A program made the translations under genes and the position numbers. DNA of 64,000 nt. It comes from Asterias rubens (taxonomy: Eukaryota; Echinodermata; Asteroidea; Forcipulatida; Asteriidae). Below the pieces are notes generated by a model. The model searched no databases and had not been told where the DNA came from. It saw nothing but the letters and a program-made list of their open reading frames with translations. The DNA lies in assembly GCF_902459465.1 (NCBI RefSeq), contig NC_047073.1, positions 1,922,001-1,986,000 of the forward strand, read 5' to 3'. Shown here piece by piece: positions 11,080-21,022 of this stretch. Positions within the stretch are counted from its first letter, which is position 1. Every line of letters begins with the position of its first letter.

Positions 11080-11690
11080 ATATTTAAATACACAGTAAAA
11101 CAAAACACATTTTTATTGTAAAAGACATGAGGCTTCAGAAATGAGGTAGTGAGGAACATTTAGCACCCTGATTTTTTGTCTCATTACATGTATGTTACAT
11201 TTGCACTTACTATCAGCAGAGTACTATCAATGAACTATACTCGTATCAACAAACTGAAGTTAATAAACTGACAAGTTGGTATGGGCTTTGGCAAGACCTG
11301 AAATAAGATGATATATGTCACAAAGATAATAATATAAATATAAAATGTCCATAAAAAAATAAAAAAAATGATTTGCACTTGGGATAATGGTACAATGTAT
11401 AGATTTTGCATATTTAAATAAAATAAACCACAACAAAAATACATGTTTATTGTAATAACTAGGAAGAGCTGCAATGACAGGAGGCTTCAAAAACGAGGTA
11501 GTGAGTATCATTTAGGACCCTGATTTTCTGTCTACATGTAATTCTGTCTACATTTGCACTTAGCACATGTACATTCGTATCAATAAACTGAAGTGAATAA
11601 ACTGACAAGTTTGTATGGGCTTTGGCAACACAAACATGATGATGTATGCCAAATACATTAATAATATAAATAACCAAGCCTCTTATTTTT
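11080..11690. repeat. Diverged tandem duplication of a ~300-bp segment
   Basis: The left copy (about 11080-11400) and right copy (about 11405-11690) share GAGGCTTCA-AAA-GAGGTAGTGAG, CACCCTGATTTT/GACCCTGATTTT, ATTTGCACTTA and a run with CAACAAACTGAAGTTAATA versus CAATAAACTGAAGTGAATA. Function unknown. Confidence 0.75.
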
Positions 11691-12350
11691 GCTGATTAGT
11701 TTCTGTCAGTGCGATTAAAATTAGAACCTCAATATTCTCCTAATACAACAGTTCATGGATATTTCAGATTGCACATAATTTTTTAGATTGCGTTGTTTTG
11801 GAGAAGATAAATGTTTTTTAAAAGGTATTTCCTTACACGCACCCTGTTTGCCTATCATAGCAAACCAACAAAACAAAGCATTCATTAATCAACCAATACA
11901 AAATGCTTAAACATTAAAGTTTGGAAAAGCTACAAAACGCTTTGATATGAACAGGCTAAATCTATCCTTCAAACAAACACTATTGAATAGGAAAACACCG
12001 ATCAAAACCTGTCAAAACATATGTGGCTCACCCAATAATGTCAAACTAGAACAATTAATAGCAATTATTGTAACCACATGCAATTTACTGACTAATACAC
12101 TAAAATACGTGTATTCTGCAGAACATTCCTCAATGGGAAAACACTCAAGTAATTATTACAATTCAACACCTACTGCACAACAATTATTTCACAAAATTCT
12201 TTGCGCATGTATATGAAGCTGTGGTAACATACATGTATTACATGTGCACTCCTAAAACAAGTACCAGTAGAATTACGAAATATTTTCGCTTTCAAAAAAC
12301 ACAATTTTCCTACTTGAATAATACAAGAGAAAAATAATGGGCCAAACTTG

Positions 12351-12750
12351 TTTAAAGGTAAGGTACATCTTTGGTAATTACTCCATAAATGAATGGCCAT
12401 AAAACCTTACTTGGTAAGCACTGAAGAGCTGTAGGTACTGTAGTATCAAACATTGTGAGCAACGATTCCCTTTGAAGTAATGTGGTTTTGGAGAAAGAGA
12501 TCATTTTTCACCTAAGATATTTGAATCCGAGAAAGACTTTTAGGCAAGCCATTCTCACATAATGAAAAAAAACCATACAGTTTCAGCAGCTCACTTGGAA
12601 ATAACCATATTTTTTCGCCGATATCTCAAAAGCACTACCATCTTTTGAAACAAAACTTTCACAGGTTAATTTTATCTACAAATACATACATTTGTGTAAG
12701 ACTGACATAAGTATACGCTTCAAACAACCAAAGATGTACCCTACCTCTAA
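12351..12750. mobile_element. MITE family A variant, full length
   Basis: Ends are TTTAAAGGTAAGGTACATCTTTGGTAATT and the complement-like CAAAGATGTACCCTACCTCTAA. The inner part carries TTACTTGGTAAGCACTGAAGAG. It lies 34 bp beyond the stop of the RAG1-like ORF. Confidence 0.75.
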
Positions 12751-12783
12751 GTTTGTTAACGTTATGTTACAATGGTAAGACAT

Positions 12784-15084
12784 TTACAGTTGTTGTTCAC
12801 AAGTTCGTTTGTTGTGGCCATTTGTTTTACACACACTGCATCTGACACTCCATTTTGGCTTGCGTTTGAACTTACTAGCTAGAAGGTGCAGTCTATGTTG
12901 TTTGGTCATTATTTGTGTCATAGCTGCTGAGCCGAAGTTAGTAGAGCGATGGTACCATTTAGTAACAAGATCATTCAATTTTTCTAAGCCTTGCTGGGTG
13001 AAGTGGTTTATGTTGCCATGGAGTCTCATGGATTCAGGAACGTGATACGCTAAAACATGCATGTATGGCGTGATATCCGTGCTGCAGTTAACAGTGTAAC
13101 ACAAATTAACCCACTCTTTTGCCAACCTTTGGAAATTATCAATTTCAACATCTGTCAGGTCTTTTTCCATTTCCTCCAACAACACTGGGAAATCTCTCCA
13201 CAGTATTTTTAAATCATTAAGTTTGGGATGGGATGGAATCAAGTAGTCTAGATCCATAGTCTTCAAGATTTTACGGTGTTCTGGACCTCTGAAAGACCGA
13301 TATTCAAGTTTTCCATCATTGATGAAAAATTTCCAGTCGCATATGCCAGCTGTCTTGTGTATAAAATTTTGGAATGTCTTGATGTTATTTGCATTTTCCA
13401 ATTTCTTGGCAGTTACGCTGCTTTTAGAGACATTGTCCATCTTCAACAGAAAAGCAACAAGATGACCCACCATTTGATCACATATGCGTAGGCAAAGGTG
13501 AAGAGTGTCGGGAACAACTCTATGGACCGGTACTGAGAGAAAAACTGGTTCTTCATTGCAATTAAATTTTGTTACATCTTTTGCTTTTTTGTGAGCACAG
13601 GCTACTATTTCGTCAACAGTTCTTGCCCCCTGTTCCACGTTTGTCATTGACCATGTTTTCGTCATATCAAAGCGTTCTTCCTTTGGGCAGTGACACCACA
13701 AGCATGAATGCTTACTTGCGAATCCAGCTATGCCCATAATTTGATTCAAGTATTTGAGGTCACCACCATGGAATTTTTCTACTCTGACTAATTGTCCATT
13801 GACAGACACAGATGATAAATCTTCACACTCCCGAATAAGATCCCTTAGTGCAGCTTTCAAAGTCGAGTTTTTTTCATCACATTTGACTATAGCCAACAGA
13901 TAATTTCCATGTTCAGACATGCAGTTCTCTTCATCTACAAGTGTGTATGACATGTTAACAAACGATTGCTTACATGTAATCCTTGTCCCATCCCCACTGA
14001 TTTTAATTCGAACTATTCCATTCTTTATCAGATTTGTCCTTTTGGGGTCAGATAGTTTTTCAGTTAGTGAGACTGAAAGTGAGGTGTATACCCCTGGGAA
14101 ATCGGCAGTCGTTTTTTTGATCGTTATACCTTTATTGAGATTGTGTCGCCTGTCTATTATTTTGCATGCTTTTGGAAGCGACGAAGATTTACTCTGACTC
14201 TGAGCCAGTTCATGATAGCCCCTATTCGGAATGTTGTACTGGTCTAGGACAAATATAATTTCATCGAGATCGTCTTCGGAATATTCGGTACATATTTCCC
14301 TCCCATTCTCTAAGCAAACTACAATCTCGTCATCAAAATCGTCTCTAAACGATACAGTGACGGGTGTCCACGACCCAGCAGAAAAATCCTGCAGAACTGT
14401 TTGAACGGTTTGCAACTTCTGTCGTTTTATTCGACGTTTCTGTGAGTTACTGTATGTTACCTTTCCTTTTTCTTTCCCCCTTTCTCCACTTTTGCGTTTT
14501 TTGGGATTCCTCAATCTATCAATACTCCGTTCGAGTTCTTTGTTTTTCCCATTAATGTCTGCCAGTACTCGCCTAGTTGTAGTTAGCTCATCAGCAACCC
14601 TGGACAATTCTTCTTCAGTGTTTTCAAGCTTTCGTTTTGTTGGTGATCCAGTGCGATGTGGTACTTTCAAAGTAAAAGTGGTGTTTTCCCACTTTGTCAT
14701 TAAGGCTTGTAGTTTAAAGCCTGATCGATTCACACTCTTTAACTGGCGAAACATGAATTTTATTTTGTTCTTCAGTTTGTTAAGGACAAATACTGCATTG
14801 ATTTGATCTTTCTTTAAATGATATTGTGTCAGAAGAGATCGCAAGACATGTTCTAAACTTTCAGAACTCAATAGTGAACAGGTTGTCATGGCAGATGCCA
14901 ACTTGTACAGAACTAAATTGTTCAGCTGTAAATACACAACATGTTTGAACTCATGATTCACAGGTTCTTCAGGCAAGGCACTACAGTACTGGATCATAAA
15001 ACAAAACAAGATACAGGTAAAAAACAAATTCACCATCACTGTATTGACCGCCATTGTGGGCCTGGATTGGTTTATAGAGGGCAA
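12784..15084 (-). CDS. RAG1/Transib-like DDE transposase-type protein, intronless
   Basis: A 766-codon uninterrupted ORF. Residues ~150-225 are charged and partly coiled-coil with basic clusters (KKRK, QKRRIKRQK). The core carries SGDGTRI (Asp365), FHGGDLKYL (Asp442), CLWCHC (Cys461/464), VPDTLHL (526-529), HVLAYH (His676/681) followed by VPE, and QGLEKLND (Glu701). The tail is a CX2CX3GHX4C knuckle (Cys749, 752, Gly756-His757, Cys762). In RAG1 the active-site Asp-Asp-Glu and the CxxC...HxxxxH zinc ligands come in this same order, and amphioxus ProtoRAG RAG1L has a CCGHC tail. The layout therefore suggests a RAG1/Transib-type RNase H fold. I also recall similar uncharacterised proteins from cnidarians and molluscs. 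The first ~34 residues are hydrophobic and end at a good acceptor-like TATGATCCAG, so the real start may lie in an upstream exon or at Met66. No terminal repeats or RAG2-like partner were found, so it may be active, domesticated or a relic; no stop breaks it. Alternative: MULE or another DDE family. Confidence 0.75.
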   Translation of the reverse strand: MPSINQSRPTMAVNTVMVNLFFTCILFCFMIQYCSALPEEPVNHEFKHVVYLQLNNLVLYKLASAMTTCSLLSSESLEHVLRSLLTQYHLKKDQINAVFVLNKLKNKIKFMFRQLKSVNRSGFKLQALMTKWENTTFTLKVPHRTGSPTKRKLENTEEELSRVADELTTTRRVLADINGKNKELERSIDRLRNPKKRKSGERGKEKGKVTYSNSQKRRIKRQKLQTVQTVLQDFSAGSWTPVTVSFRDDFDDEIVVCLENGREICTEYSEDDLDEIIFVLDQYNIPNRGYHELAQSQSKSSSLPKACKIIDRRHNLNKGITIKKTTADFPGVYTSLSVSLTEKLSDPKRTNLIKNGIVRIKISGDGTRITCKQSFVNMSYTLVDEENCMSEHGNYLLAIVKCDEKNSTLKAALRDLIRECEDLSSVSVNGQLVRVEKFHGGDLKYLNQIMGIAGFASKHSCLWCHCPKEERFDMTKTWSMTNVEQGARTVDEIVACAHKKAKDVTKFNCNEEPVFLSVPVHRVVPDTLHLCLRICDQMVGHLVAFLLKMDNVSKSSVTAKKLENANNIKTFQNFIHKTAGICDWKFFINDGKLEYRSFRGPEHRKILKTMDLDYLIPSHPKLNDLKILWRDFPVLLEEMEKDLTDVEIDNFQRLAKEWVNLCYTVNCSTDITPYMHVLAYHVPESMRLHGNINHFTQQGLEKLNDLVTKWYHRSTNFGSAAMTQIMTKQHRLHLLASKFKRKPKWSVRCSVCKTNGHNKRTCEQQL

Positions 15085-15411
15085 TGTAAAGTAATAGTTA
15101 ACCTAAACAATGCATCCAGTGCCGGCAACAAGTACTTTTTTATGTACACGTACTTCATATTGTATCAAAACAAGATAAAACAGATTTCAGTTCAGATGAT
15201 CATCGCTGCATTATGTTCTTCGTATTCAAAATTTACTATATTGTTTTTTCTACATGAAGTATTTTGTGATGTAAGCTTTTCCGATTAACTGGAAGTTGGT
15301 TGTGTCAGCAGAGCATTGACTAGCCAAAACAGTCACTTCAGGCTGAGAAACCAATTTTCATATTTTGTTTACCATTTAGAAAATAATGCAGCAGATGTAC
15401 ATTAGTTCAAA
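15085..15411. other. Spacer upstream of RAG1-like ORF
   Basis: AT-rich sequence with no supported feature. It may be an intron if the chromo-like ORF and the DDE ORF form one gene. Confidence 0.4.
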
Positions 15412-15520
15412 TCCTGTAAAAAGACCTGCAAATCCCCAGCGTTACCCCTGTCTCTCACAAATTTGACAACCACCACAAACCCTCGATGAGTGCTGACTAT
15501 TCCACCATCGGCGTTGAATT
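15412..15520 (-). CDS. Possible continuation of the chromo-like ORF in another frame
   Basis: Open in one frame to TAA at 15412-15414, reading EFNADGGIVSTHRGF, VVVVKFVRDRGNAGDLQVF. The sequence looks coding but cannot be reached in frame from the ORF above without a 41-nt splice or a frameshift. Confidence 0.35.
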
Positions 15521-16078
15521 CTACAAGCGGGGTCTCTCTTTCATGTGAAAGCTAAGTGTACCTTCAATGATGAAAGCAAAATCTTTGTTCCTGTCGATCT
15601 TGAAGTGCCAATTTTGTCCCAACAGTTCATTTAAATCAGTTAGTTTGGATAGGGAATATTTACCACTGCTGTTTAATTGTCCATACAACTTCAATGGCTC
15701 GAAGGCATCCCTTGGCATTGGAAGACGCACCTCCACAGAGCTGTCTGTTTTCCGCTGTATGTGAAGCGCCTCCTTGATTCTTGCGGCAAGTTGCAAATAA
15801 AAGAAGGATGTGGCTTCTTCTGTTGTTTCTATGAATTCTTTGGGAATATCAACGATTTCATTCACTGGCCGCCATTCATTGTAACGCTTGTCCCAGCCAA
15901 TGTAGTGTACTAAGCCATACACGATGTGATGTTCTGTTTTGAAATCCAAAATGTTCAGAGGGTACAGCTTGCTTGTTGACCAGTTTGTGGCCGTTTGTCG
16001 CTCCCGGTGGAATGCTGGTCCCTCTGCCAATGCTTTGTAGTCAACTCTATGTTGGCACCTTTTTGGCCGGTGTGCCAT
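15521..16078 (-). CDS. Chromo-barrel/Tudor-knot-like ORF, possible partner exon of the RAG1-like gene
   Basis: From MAHRPKRCQH (ATG 16076-16078) this reads about 185 residues. IVYGLVHYIGWDKRYNEWRP is the V-x-Y-x-G-W-x-x-R-x-D/N-E-W signature of chromo-barrel (MSL3/MRG-type) domains, which bind modified histone tails or nucleic acid. The remainder is unrecognised. A start 13 codons further up (16117) is possible, but a CTTTGCAG just before the MAHR codon suggests a splice acceptor. After the stop, the -1 relative frame stays open from 15520 to 15412 with protein-like sequence (GGIVSTHRGFVVVV). GAAG|GTACAC at 15561 and CTTGTAG at 15521 would join the two in phase by removing only 41 nt, which is short for an intron, so a frameshift is the other reading. 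It lies 437 bp upstream of the DDE ORF on the same strand. Confidence 0.55.
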   Translation of the reverse strand: MAHRPKRCQHRVDYKALAEGPAFHRERQTATNWSTSKLYPLNILDFKTEHHIVYGLVHYIGWDKRYNEWRPVNEIVDIPKEFIETTEEATSFFYLQLAARIKEALHIQRKTDSSVEVRLPMPRDAFEPLKLYGQLNSSGKYSLSKLTDLNELLGQNWHFKIDRNKDFAFIIEGTLSFHMKERPRL

Positions 16079-16119
16079 ACAACTGCAAAGTACAAGCACC
16101 TTGAAACAAAAAGACAAAG

Positions 16120-17320
16120 ATGGGAAAAAATCATGAACAAAATCATCACACCTTTAGGAAATTTATCAGTGTTGTTGACTCAAATCGGTGACTTTAGACT
16201 AAATTAATCTTGAATCCGATTTTATTTAAATTGATTTGCGACTGGTCTTGACTTGCATGGGCTTGTATGGAAATGAAGACTTGGGTCACTCGACTCGACT
16301 TGACTCAGTGAAATTATGTTGGTTACACTAAAATAACAGAAGGCCTCAACTAAAATTGGAGAAAATGTGGAAATAAAATATGGAAAACACCGCCATATCA
16401 TATATGCACAGATGCGTGCACTCTGTAAATCATATACTAGTTATCAACACAATTCTGCAAACATGACGTCTACTTTGAACAACAAATTACTTGCGACTCG
16501 AGAAAGAAATGCGACCTAACTGTTTAGACTTCACTTGTGAAAATGACTTGGGGCCTACATGTAGCCTACATGACTTTACATAAATCTGAAATACTATTAG
16601 AGCACTGTGTTCAACAAAATGTACACACAAATGTTCTCACCTTGTCACAGATGGCGAGTGGCTAGGCTGTAGGCCTAATTTATTAAATAGCATTTTTATT
16701 TTTAAATACCAACTGGACTGGACTGTCATGACTGCCCAAATTAAAATTTATTTGCCAAAATTCTCAATAAGAAATTCTTCGACTGTTTTGATGTGAAAAT
16801 GAAGTTTGCCTGTAGTTTTAATCAGAACAACTGGCGCAATGCAATGGAAGCCCAAAGCTTCTTGGCGGCAACGGGGGCAATCATTTCTAATGTCTCTGGT
16901 TATCGCCCTGGTGCGCCTTGACATGGTTCCAAGTTTCCATATAAAGGTACCCTTTACCTGGGAGAAAATTCTTTGGCGCCCTTGCCTTTTTAAAACACGA
17001 AGCACCAGACACGCAACAGTTGACAATGGTGAGTTTAATGACTTACAAACAAAGTCGATATGTTGTCAAAGTCAGTTAATAGAAACACCGTGTATTTTTG
17101 TAGTCACCAAACAACCTTCTTAAACCTTCAGTTTAATTAAGAAACTATGCGTCTGAGAGGGTTTAGATTCTCTTGACTTCAAAAGGGGAGTTATGTTCAA
17201 TAAATCGAGTGTTTCCCTTTTGTTTTATACAATTAGAAACCGCCATAGACAAGGACGCAATTGGTAGCTTTTCATGAAAGGGTTATTGATTTGGTCATTT
17301 ATCAGCAGTCAATGGCTGTT
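16120..17320. other. Intergenic region upstream of chromo-like ORF
   Basis: Includes a dispersed-repeat fragment at about 16920-17000 (GGTACCCTTTACC, GAGAAAATTCTTTGGCGCCC) that recurs near 44000 and 48720. Nothing else is identified. Confidence 0.5.
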
Positions 17321-17642
17321 TTTAAAGCCATTGGACACTTTCGGTAAACAGTATTGTCCAAAAGCCCACACTTCGTGTATCACAACTTATATATAAAATA
17401 ACAAACAAATATTTTTTTTGTGAATATTAGCTCAATCGGTCATCGGAGTCGGGAGAAAATGACGGAGAAAACCCACCCTTGTTTCCGAACGTTTCGCCAT
17501 GTCATGATATGTGTTTACTATAAATCCGTAATTTCTCGCTGTCGAGAATTTTCGCAGGTTTGTTATTTAATACATATGTTAAGATACACCAACTGTGAAG
17601 GCTAGTCTTTGACAATTACCAAAAGTGTCCCGGGTCATTAAG
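17321..17642. mobile_element. MITE family A copy
   Basis: Starts TTTAAAGCCATTGGACACTTTCGGTAA and ends TTGACAATTACCAAAAGTGTCC, with the usual inner CAATCGGTCATCGGAGTCG. Confidence 0.75.
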
Positions 17643-17679
17643 AACTACCATACCTCCTTTAAAGTCCTTCACAGTTATT

Positions 17680-17960
17680 TTCAGATCATCCATTCGTTGC
17701 CCATTCAATACGGTATAATTATATTTAATAGCCCTTGTGCTAGATATTTTAATAACTAGCACAAAAGAACTACAGTTTGAAAGTTTCAGATCATCCATTC
17801 GTTGCCAATTCAATACGGTATAATTATATTTAATAGCCCTTGTGCTAGATATTTTAATCACTAGCACAAAAGAACTACAGTTTGGAAGTTTCAGATCATC
17901 CATTCGTTGCCAATTCAAATGCGGTATATATTAAATAGACCTCGTGCTAGTTATTAAGAA
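17680..17960. repeat. Tandem repeat, three units of ~105 bp
   Basis: Units begin TTTCAGATCATCCATTCGTTGC and contain ATAGCCCTTGTGCTAGATAT and CTAGCACAAAAGAACTACAG. The first two are nearly identical; the third is shortened. Confidence 0.9.
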
Positions 17961-19546
17961 CTAACCTCCGGTAGGCATTATTATTGTCATTTTACCCATT
18001 GAACCATGATCTTATCTTATTGTTTGTTGTTGGGGCAAAGATGAGGCGTGGGTTTTAAGCGGACCTGAGCAGAAGCTGCTTCCCCCCCCCCCGCCCTCTC
18101 CCCTCCGTTACGCCACAGATAGTCACACCATGAGTTTTGTTTTATGCCCGAGTACTGGTCTTTGACAATTACGAAAGCCCCGCCCCAATTGGATTTGTGT
18201 GTGTTTCCCACCGTTAGCTGTTTTGTTTCATGTTTACCCGCGAATGCCCACATATCCGCTAATAAACGATAAAAACACATTCATGTAAATAACGTCACGA
18301 TCAATTTATAACCTTGAAATCGTGGATTTTTGCGGTGCCGGTCTTTCTGGGCCGTGGAACGTTGATCATTATGACACATAGTTGAATCTTAGTCATAATT
18401 GTATTGAGGTTGTTTGCTTTTTCAAGGTCTTTCAACGTCTTTCAACGGACTTGAGTGTCAAATTCCTGTCTGGAACAAAATTCTATAAGAACTAAAGTAT
18501 ATCCAAACAAAGGAAATCAATTGATTGTATACACACATTAAGCTTTTGTTTGTTTAATTTGTCAAATTGAACTTGCTTCATTTACAGACTAAAACAGCTA
18601 TCATCTGACGTGACAAAACATTCCATACACAGATGGCATTTTAGAGTTCAAACACTAATAAGCTTGAGGACATTACGTCAGCTATTTTACAAATACACCC
18701 AATATACTTTAATTTTTCAAGTAACTGGTTAGAAAGCTTATACCACATTTTTACTCATAATTTACATGGTATAAAGATTGTTCTGGCCGGGAAACTTCCC
18801 TAAAAATATGTTTTGCAAAAATGTTACAGGGGATTAACATAACAATAAACATTGCTGTTTGAGTAGCTTTTTGTGATTGGCCTGTGATGCTCATTGGAAA
18901 TTATTAGTCAAAAGATCTCTCCGGAATCAGGTAAAATGGCAACAAGAAAAACGCCTTTTTATTTGAACCTGTTTCAAGCTTTTTTCACCTAACGCCCCTT
19001 TAAATATCGGATACAAAACTTACAATAAAGACCCTGAAAACTCTCTCGTATTCGAACAATGGCATGATAGCTACCAGACAACTATTTCATGTTCAATGTG
19101 TGGTCACATAAATAAATAACCAAACACAATATCCACCATGATGCATCAAAAGGTTAATAAAAGGAAATTCAATGAACATTATTATTTTTCTCTGTGAAGG
19201 CTTCATTTTGTGAAAAATAAGTGGGTAAGTCAGCTTCGATTAATAAATCACAAAATAATAATACATTGTGTCGACAAATAAAAATGAAGAAACGCTGGGG
19301 CAAGAATTTCCTATTTGGTTTCTTTTCCCAATGTTGCAGAATGCTGATACTGGTAGTTATTTCATGCTCGCAAGTTTGTTTATCTCTCCTTTTTTTTTTT
19401 TGAAATATTTTTGAGAAACCACAGGTTAATTATATACATTCTTAACGAAGATCAAAAGTAAAAAAATCAACAAAGAAAGGCAGCGTTGGCTTTTCATAAT
19501 TGTGTGCCCTCGTTTTTGCAATGAAATAGTTTATGGGAAGGTTTGC
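17961..19546. other. Intergenic region left of the fibrinogen-domain gene
   Basis: AT-rich, with a C-run near 18080. No gene or named repeat can be supported. Confidence 0.45.
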
Positions 19547-19762
19547 AGCGGTGACACCATGTAATGACTATCTCTAATGAGTTGGGGTGGTTCTGTAAAG
19601 AATGGTTTGTTTCAACTCGACGTCCCGATAAGTATGCTCTGATCGTCTTCTAGAAGACGATGACGATCAGAGCAAACTTTTCGAAACCTGGAGTTAAAAC
19701 CCACGGTTTTTTTCAGAACCACCCCCACTCATTAGAGATATAGTCATTACGTGCTACCGTAT
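19547..19762. mobile_element. Foldback MITE next to the fibrinogen-domain gene
   Basis: The left arm (GTAATGACTATCTCTAATGA, GGGGTGGTTCTG) is mirrored on the right by CAGAACCACCCCCACTCATT and AGAGATATAGTCATTAC. A central palindrome surrounds TCTTCTAGAAGA. It ends 48 bp past the stop codon, so it may be transcribed in the 3' UTR. Confidence 0.85.
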
Positions 19763-19809
19763 ACCTTTCCATGCCGTTTTAAATCATACTTAAATATTTG
19801 TCATTAACT

Positions 19810-20811
19810 TTACGCTACACGGCGAATTTTCATGCTACATGTTTTCAATGTGTTGGAATATACACCATTCCCCTTGAACAGTGTTATTCCTTCAATAGCT
19901 TTCACCCTCTCTACGTCATAATACACGCCGTTTAAGTTAGCGTTGTAGCACCGTGCGTACCACCAACCTCCTTTACGTTCTTGGGCACAGTGTACTACGG
20001 ATTTGAAGTCATTGTCCCTGTCCTTTGTGCTAAATAATACATTGTCATAAGAAGAATGAATCTGTTCACCGGTTTGTGCATCTCTATGGAGCGCAAAGTT
20101 CTCTCCGTGGACTCGAAAAACACCATACTCTGACCAAAGTTTTCCTCCGTTCCAGTCTTCTAAATCAGCGCGAAACTGCCATGTCCCTTCCGACTCGGTC
20201 AAGGCGCGTAGGTTATCGTTTCCAATCCAAAACTCACCCGTCAAGTTGCCAAAACCTGCCCGGTAGTCCGCCCAGTCCCGGTAGAAGTCAACGCTCCCAT
20301 CTAGGCGCCTTTGAATGACGATCCATCCTCCTCCAGTGGTTGTCATGTCACAGTAGACCCTGAGACCCTCCGGGAACCCACTGGGAAAGATAGTGTAGAT
20401 ACCGCTCTCAAAACCTGCCTCAAGGAGCTCGTTACAAGTACTTCCTACAAAAAGGGAGGAGTGAGGGGTGTTCACATCATCGTCATAGTACACCTTGCCA
20501 TACTTGACGACAAAGTTATCAGGATGCTTGTCTTTGGTGGCATTATTCAGCTCACATCGTTGATCTTTCAGACGGTAGTTTACTGATTTGCATTCATGTT
20601 CAGAGTGACAGTAACTCACACAGAGCACAGCTGAATTGAACTTCTTCGCTAAGAAATTGACATTCTCGAGAGACCGATGGTTAGCTGCGAAAAATGTACG
20701 GTCGAGATAGGCTTGGGAGCCGTTGAGTGAAACCAGTCCAAGAAGTAAAGTAAGACAGATTTTAAATTTCAATCTATTAATGTGGGTGAGAGCGTTCGTT
20801 ATTTTCTCCAT
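19810..20811 (-). CDS. Secreted PAN plus fibrinogen C-terminal domain protein, single exon
   Basis: 333 residues. Residues 1-34 form a signal peptide (core FKICLTLLLGLVSL, likely cut after GSQA). Residues ~35-110 are PAN/apple-like, with Cys64, 68, 74 and 86 (CVSYCHSEHECKSVNY). Residues 122-333 are a full fibrinogen-related domain: CNELLEAGFESGIYTI, CDMTTTGGGWIVIQRR, FWIGNDNL, a calcium-loop-like DRDND (264-268), GGWWYARCYNANLNGVYY, and a final cysteine near residue 325. Such proteins (ficolin/tachylectin type, FREPs) often bind acetylated sugars and act in innate immunity or matrix adhesion; that role is inferred. Unusually, the gene has no intron in the coding region. The start is the first in-frame ATG and gives the signal peptide. 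A TIR element lies about 50 bp upstream. Confidence 0.9.
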   Translation of the reverse strand: MEKITNALTHINRLKFKICLTLLLGLVSLNGSQAYLDRTFFAANHRSLENVNFLAKKFNSAVLCVSYCHSEHECKSVNYRLKDQRCELNNATKDKHPDNFVVKYGKVYYDDDVNTPHSSLFVGSTCNELLEAGFESGIYTIFPSGFPEGLRVYCDMTTTGGGWIVIQRRLDGSVDFYRDWADYRAGFGNLTGEFWIGNDNLRALTESEGTWQFRADLEDWNGGKLWSEYGVFRVHGENFALHRDAQTGEQIHSSYDNVLFSTKDRDNDFKSVVHCAQERKGGWWYARCYNANLNGVYYDVERVKAIEGITLFKGNGVYSNTLKTCSMKIRRVA

Positions 20812-20862
20812 GCTTGGGAGATGAGATATCTATATGTGTGTTGTCTCGAGGCGCTCACCTAT

Positions 20863-21022
20863 TAGACCGATCCAGCTCCGCCCACGACGCACGTGTGAGT
20901 AAGAACACGTGGGGCTCTCCAATGCCATTCTGCAGATACGCGCACGCATGTCGGACCTTAGTGTCGGACCTTGCGTTTTGATTGGTCAATACGCAACGGG
21001 CGGAGATTAATGGATCGGTCTA
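20863..21022. mobile_element. Short TIR element in the 5' flank of the fibrinogen-domain gene
   Basis: Starts TAGACCGATCCAGCTCCGCCC and ends GGGCGGAGATTAATGGATCGGTCTA, inverted arms with small gaps. The interior is unusually CpG-rich and holds two CACGTG/CACGTGT E-box-like sites and a GTCGGACCTT direct repeat. It lies 52-211 bp before the ATG, so it may supply promoter sequence; that is inference. Confidence 0.75.

Larger units (their letters stand above)
10466..12350. other. Intergenic region between Tie-like gene and RAG1-like ORF
   Basis: Holds a SINE-family fragment at 10640-10700, two adjacent hairpins (10701-10778) and a duplicated ~300-bp segment (11080-11690). The rest is AT-rich with no supported gene. 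A promoter for the Tie-like gene should lie just right of 10465, but no clear TATA or initiator is visible. Confidence 0.5.

Noticed and set aside
16748-17026. 92-codon minus-strand ORF with a CPRC and FHC motif
   Set aside because: Part of it is a dispersed repeat (GAGAAAATTCTTTGGCGCCC) found elsewhere in the window; no family match or splice support.
17616-17918. 100-codon ORF with repeated NWQRMDDLKL
   Set aside because: A by-product of the 105-bp tandem repeat.
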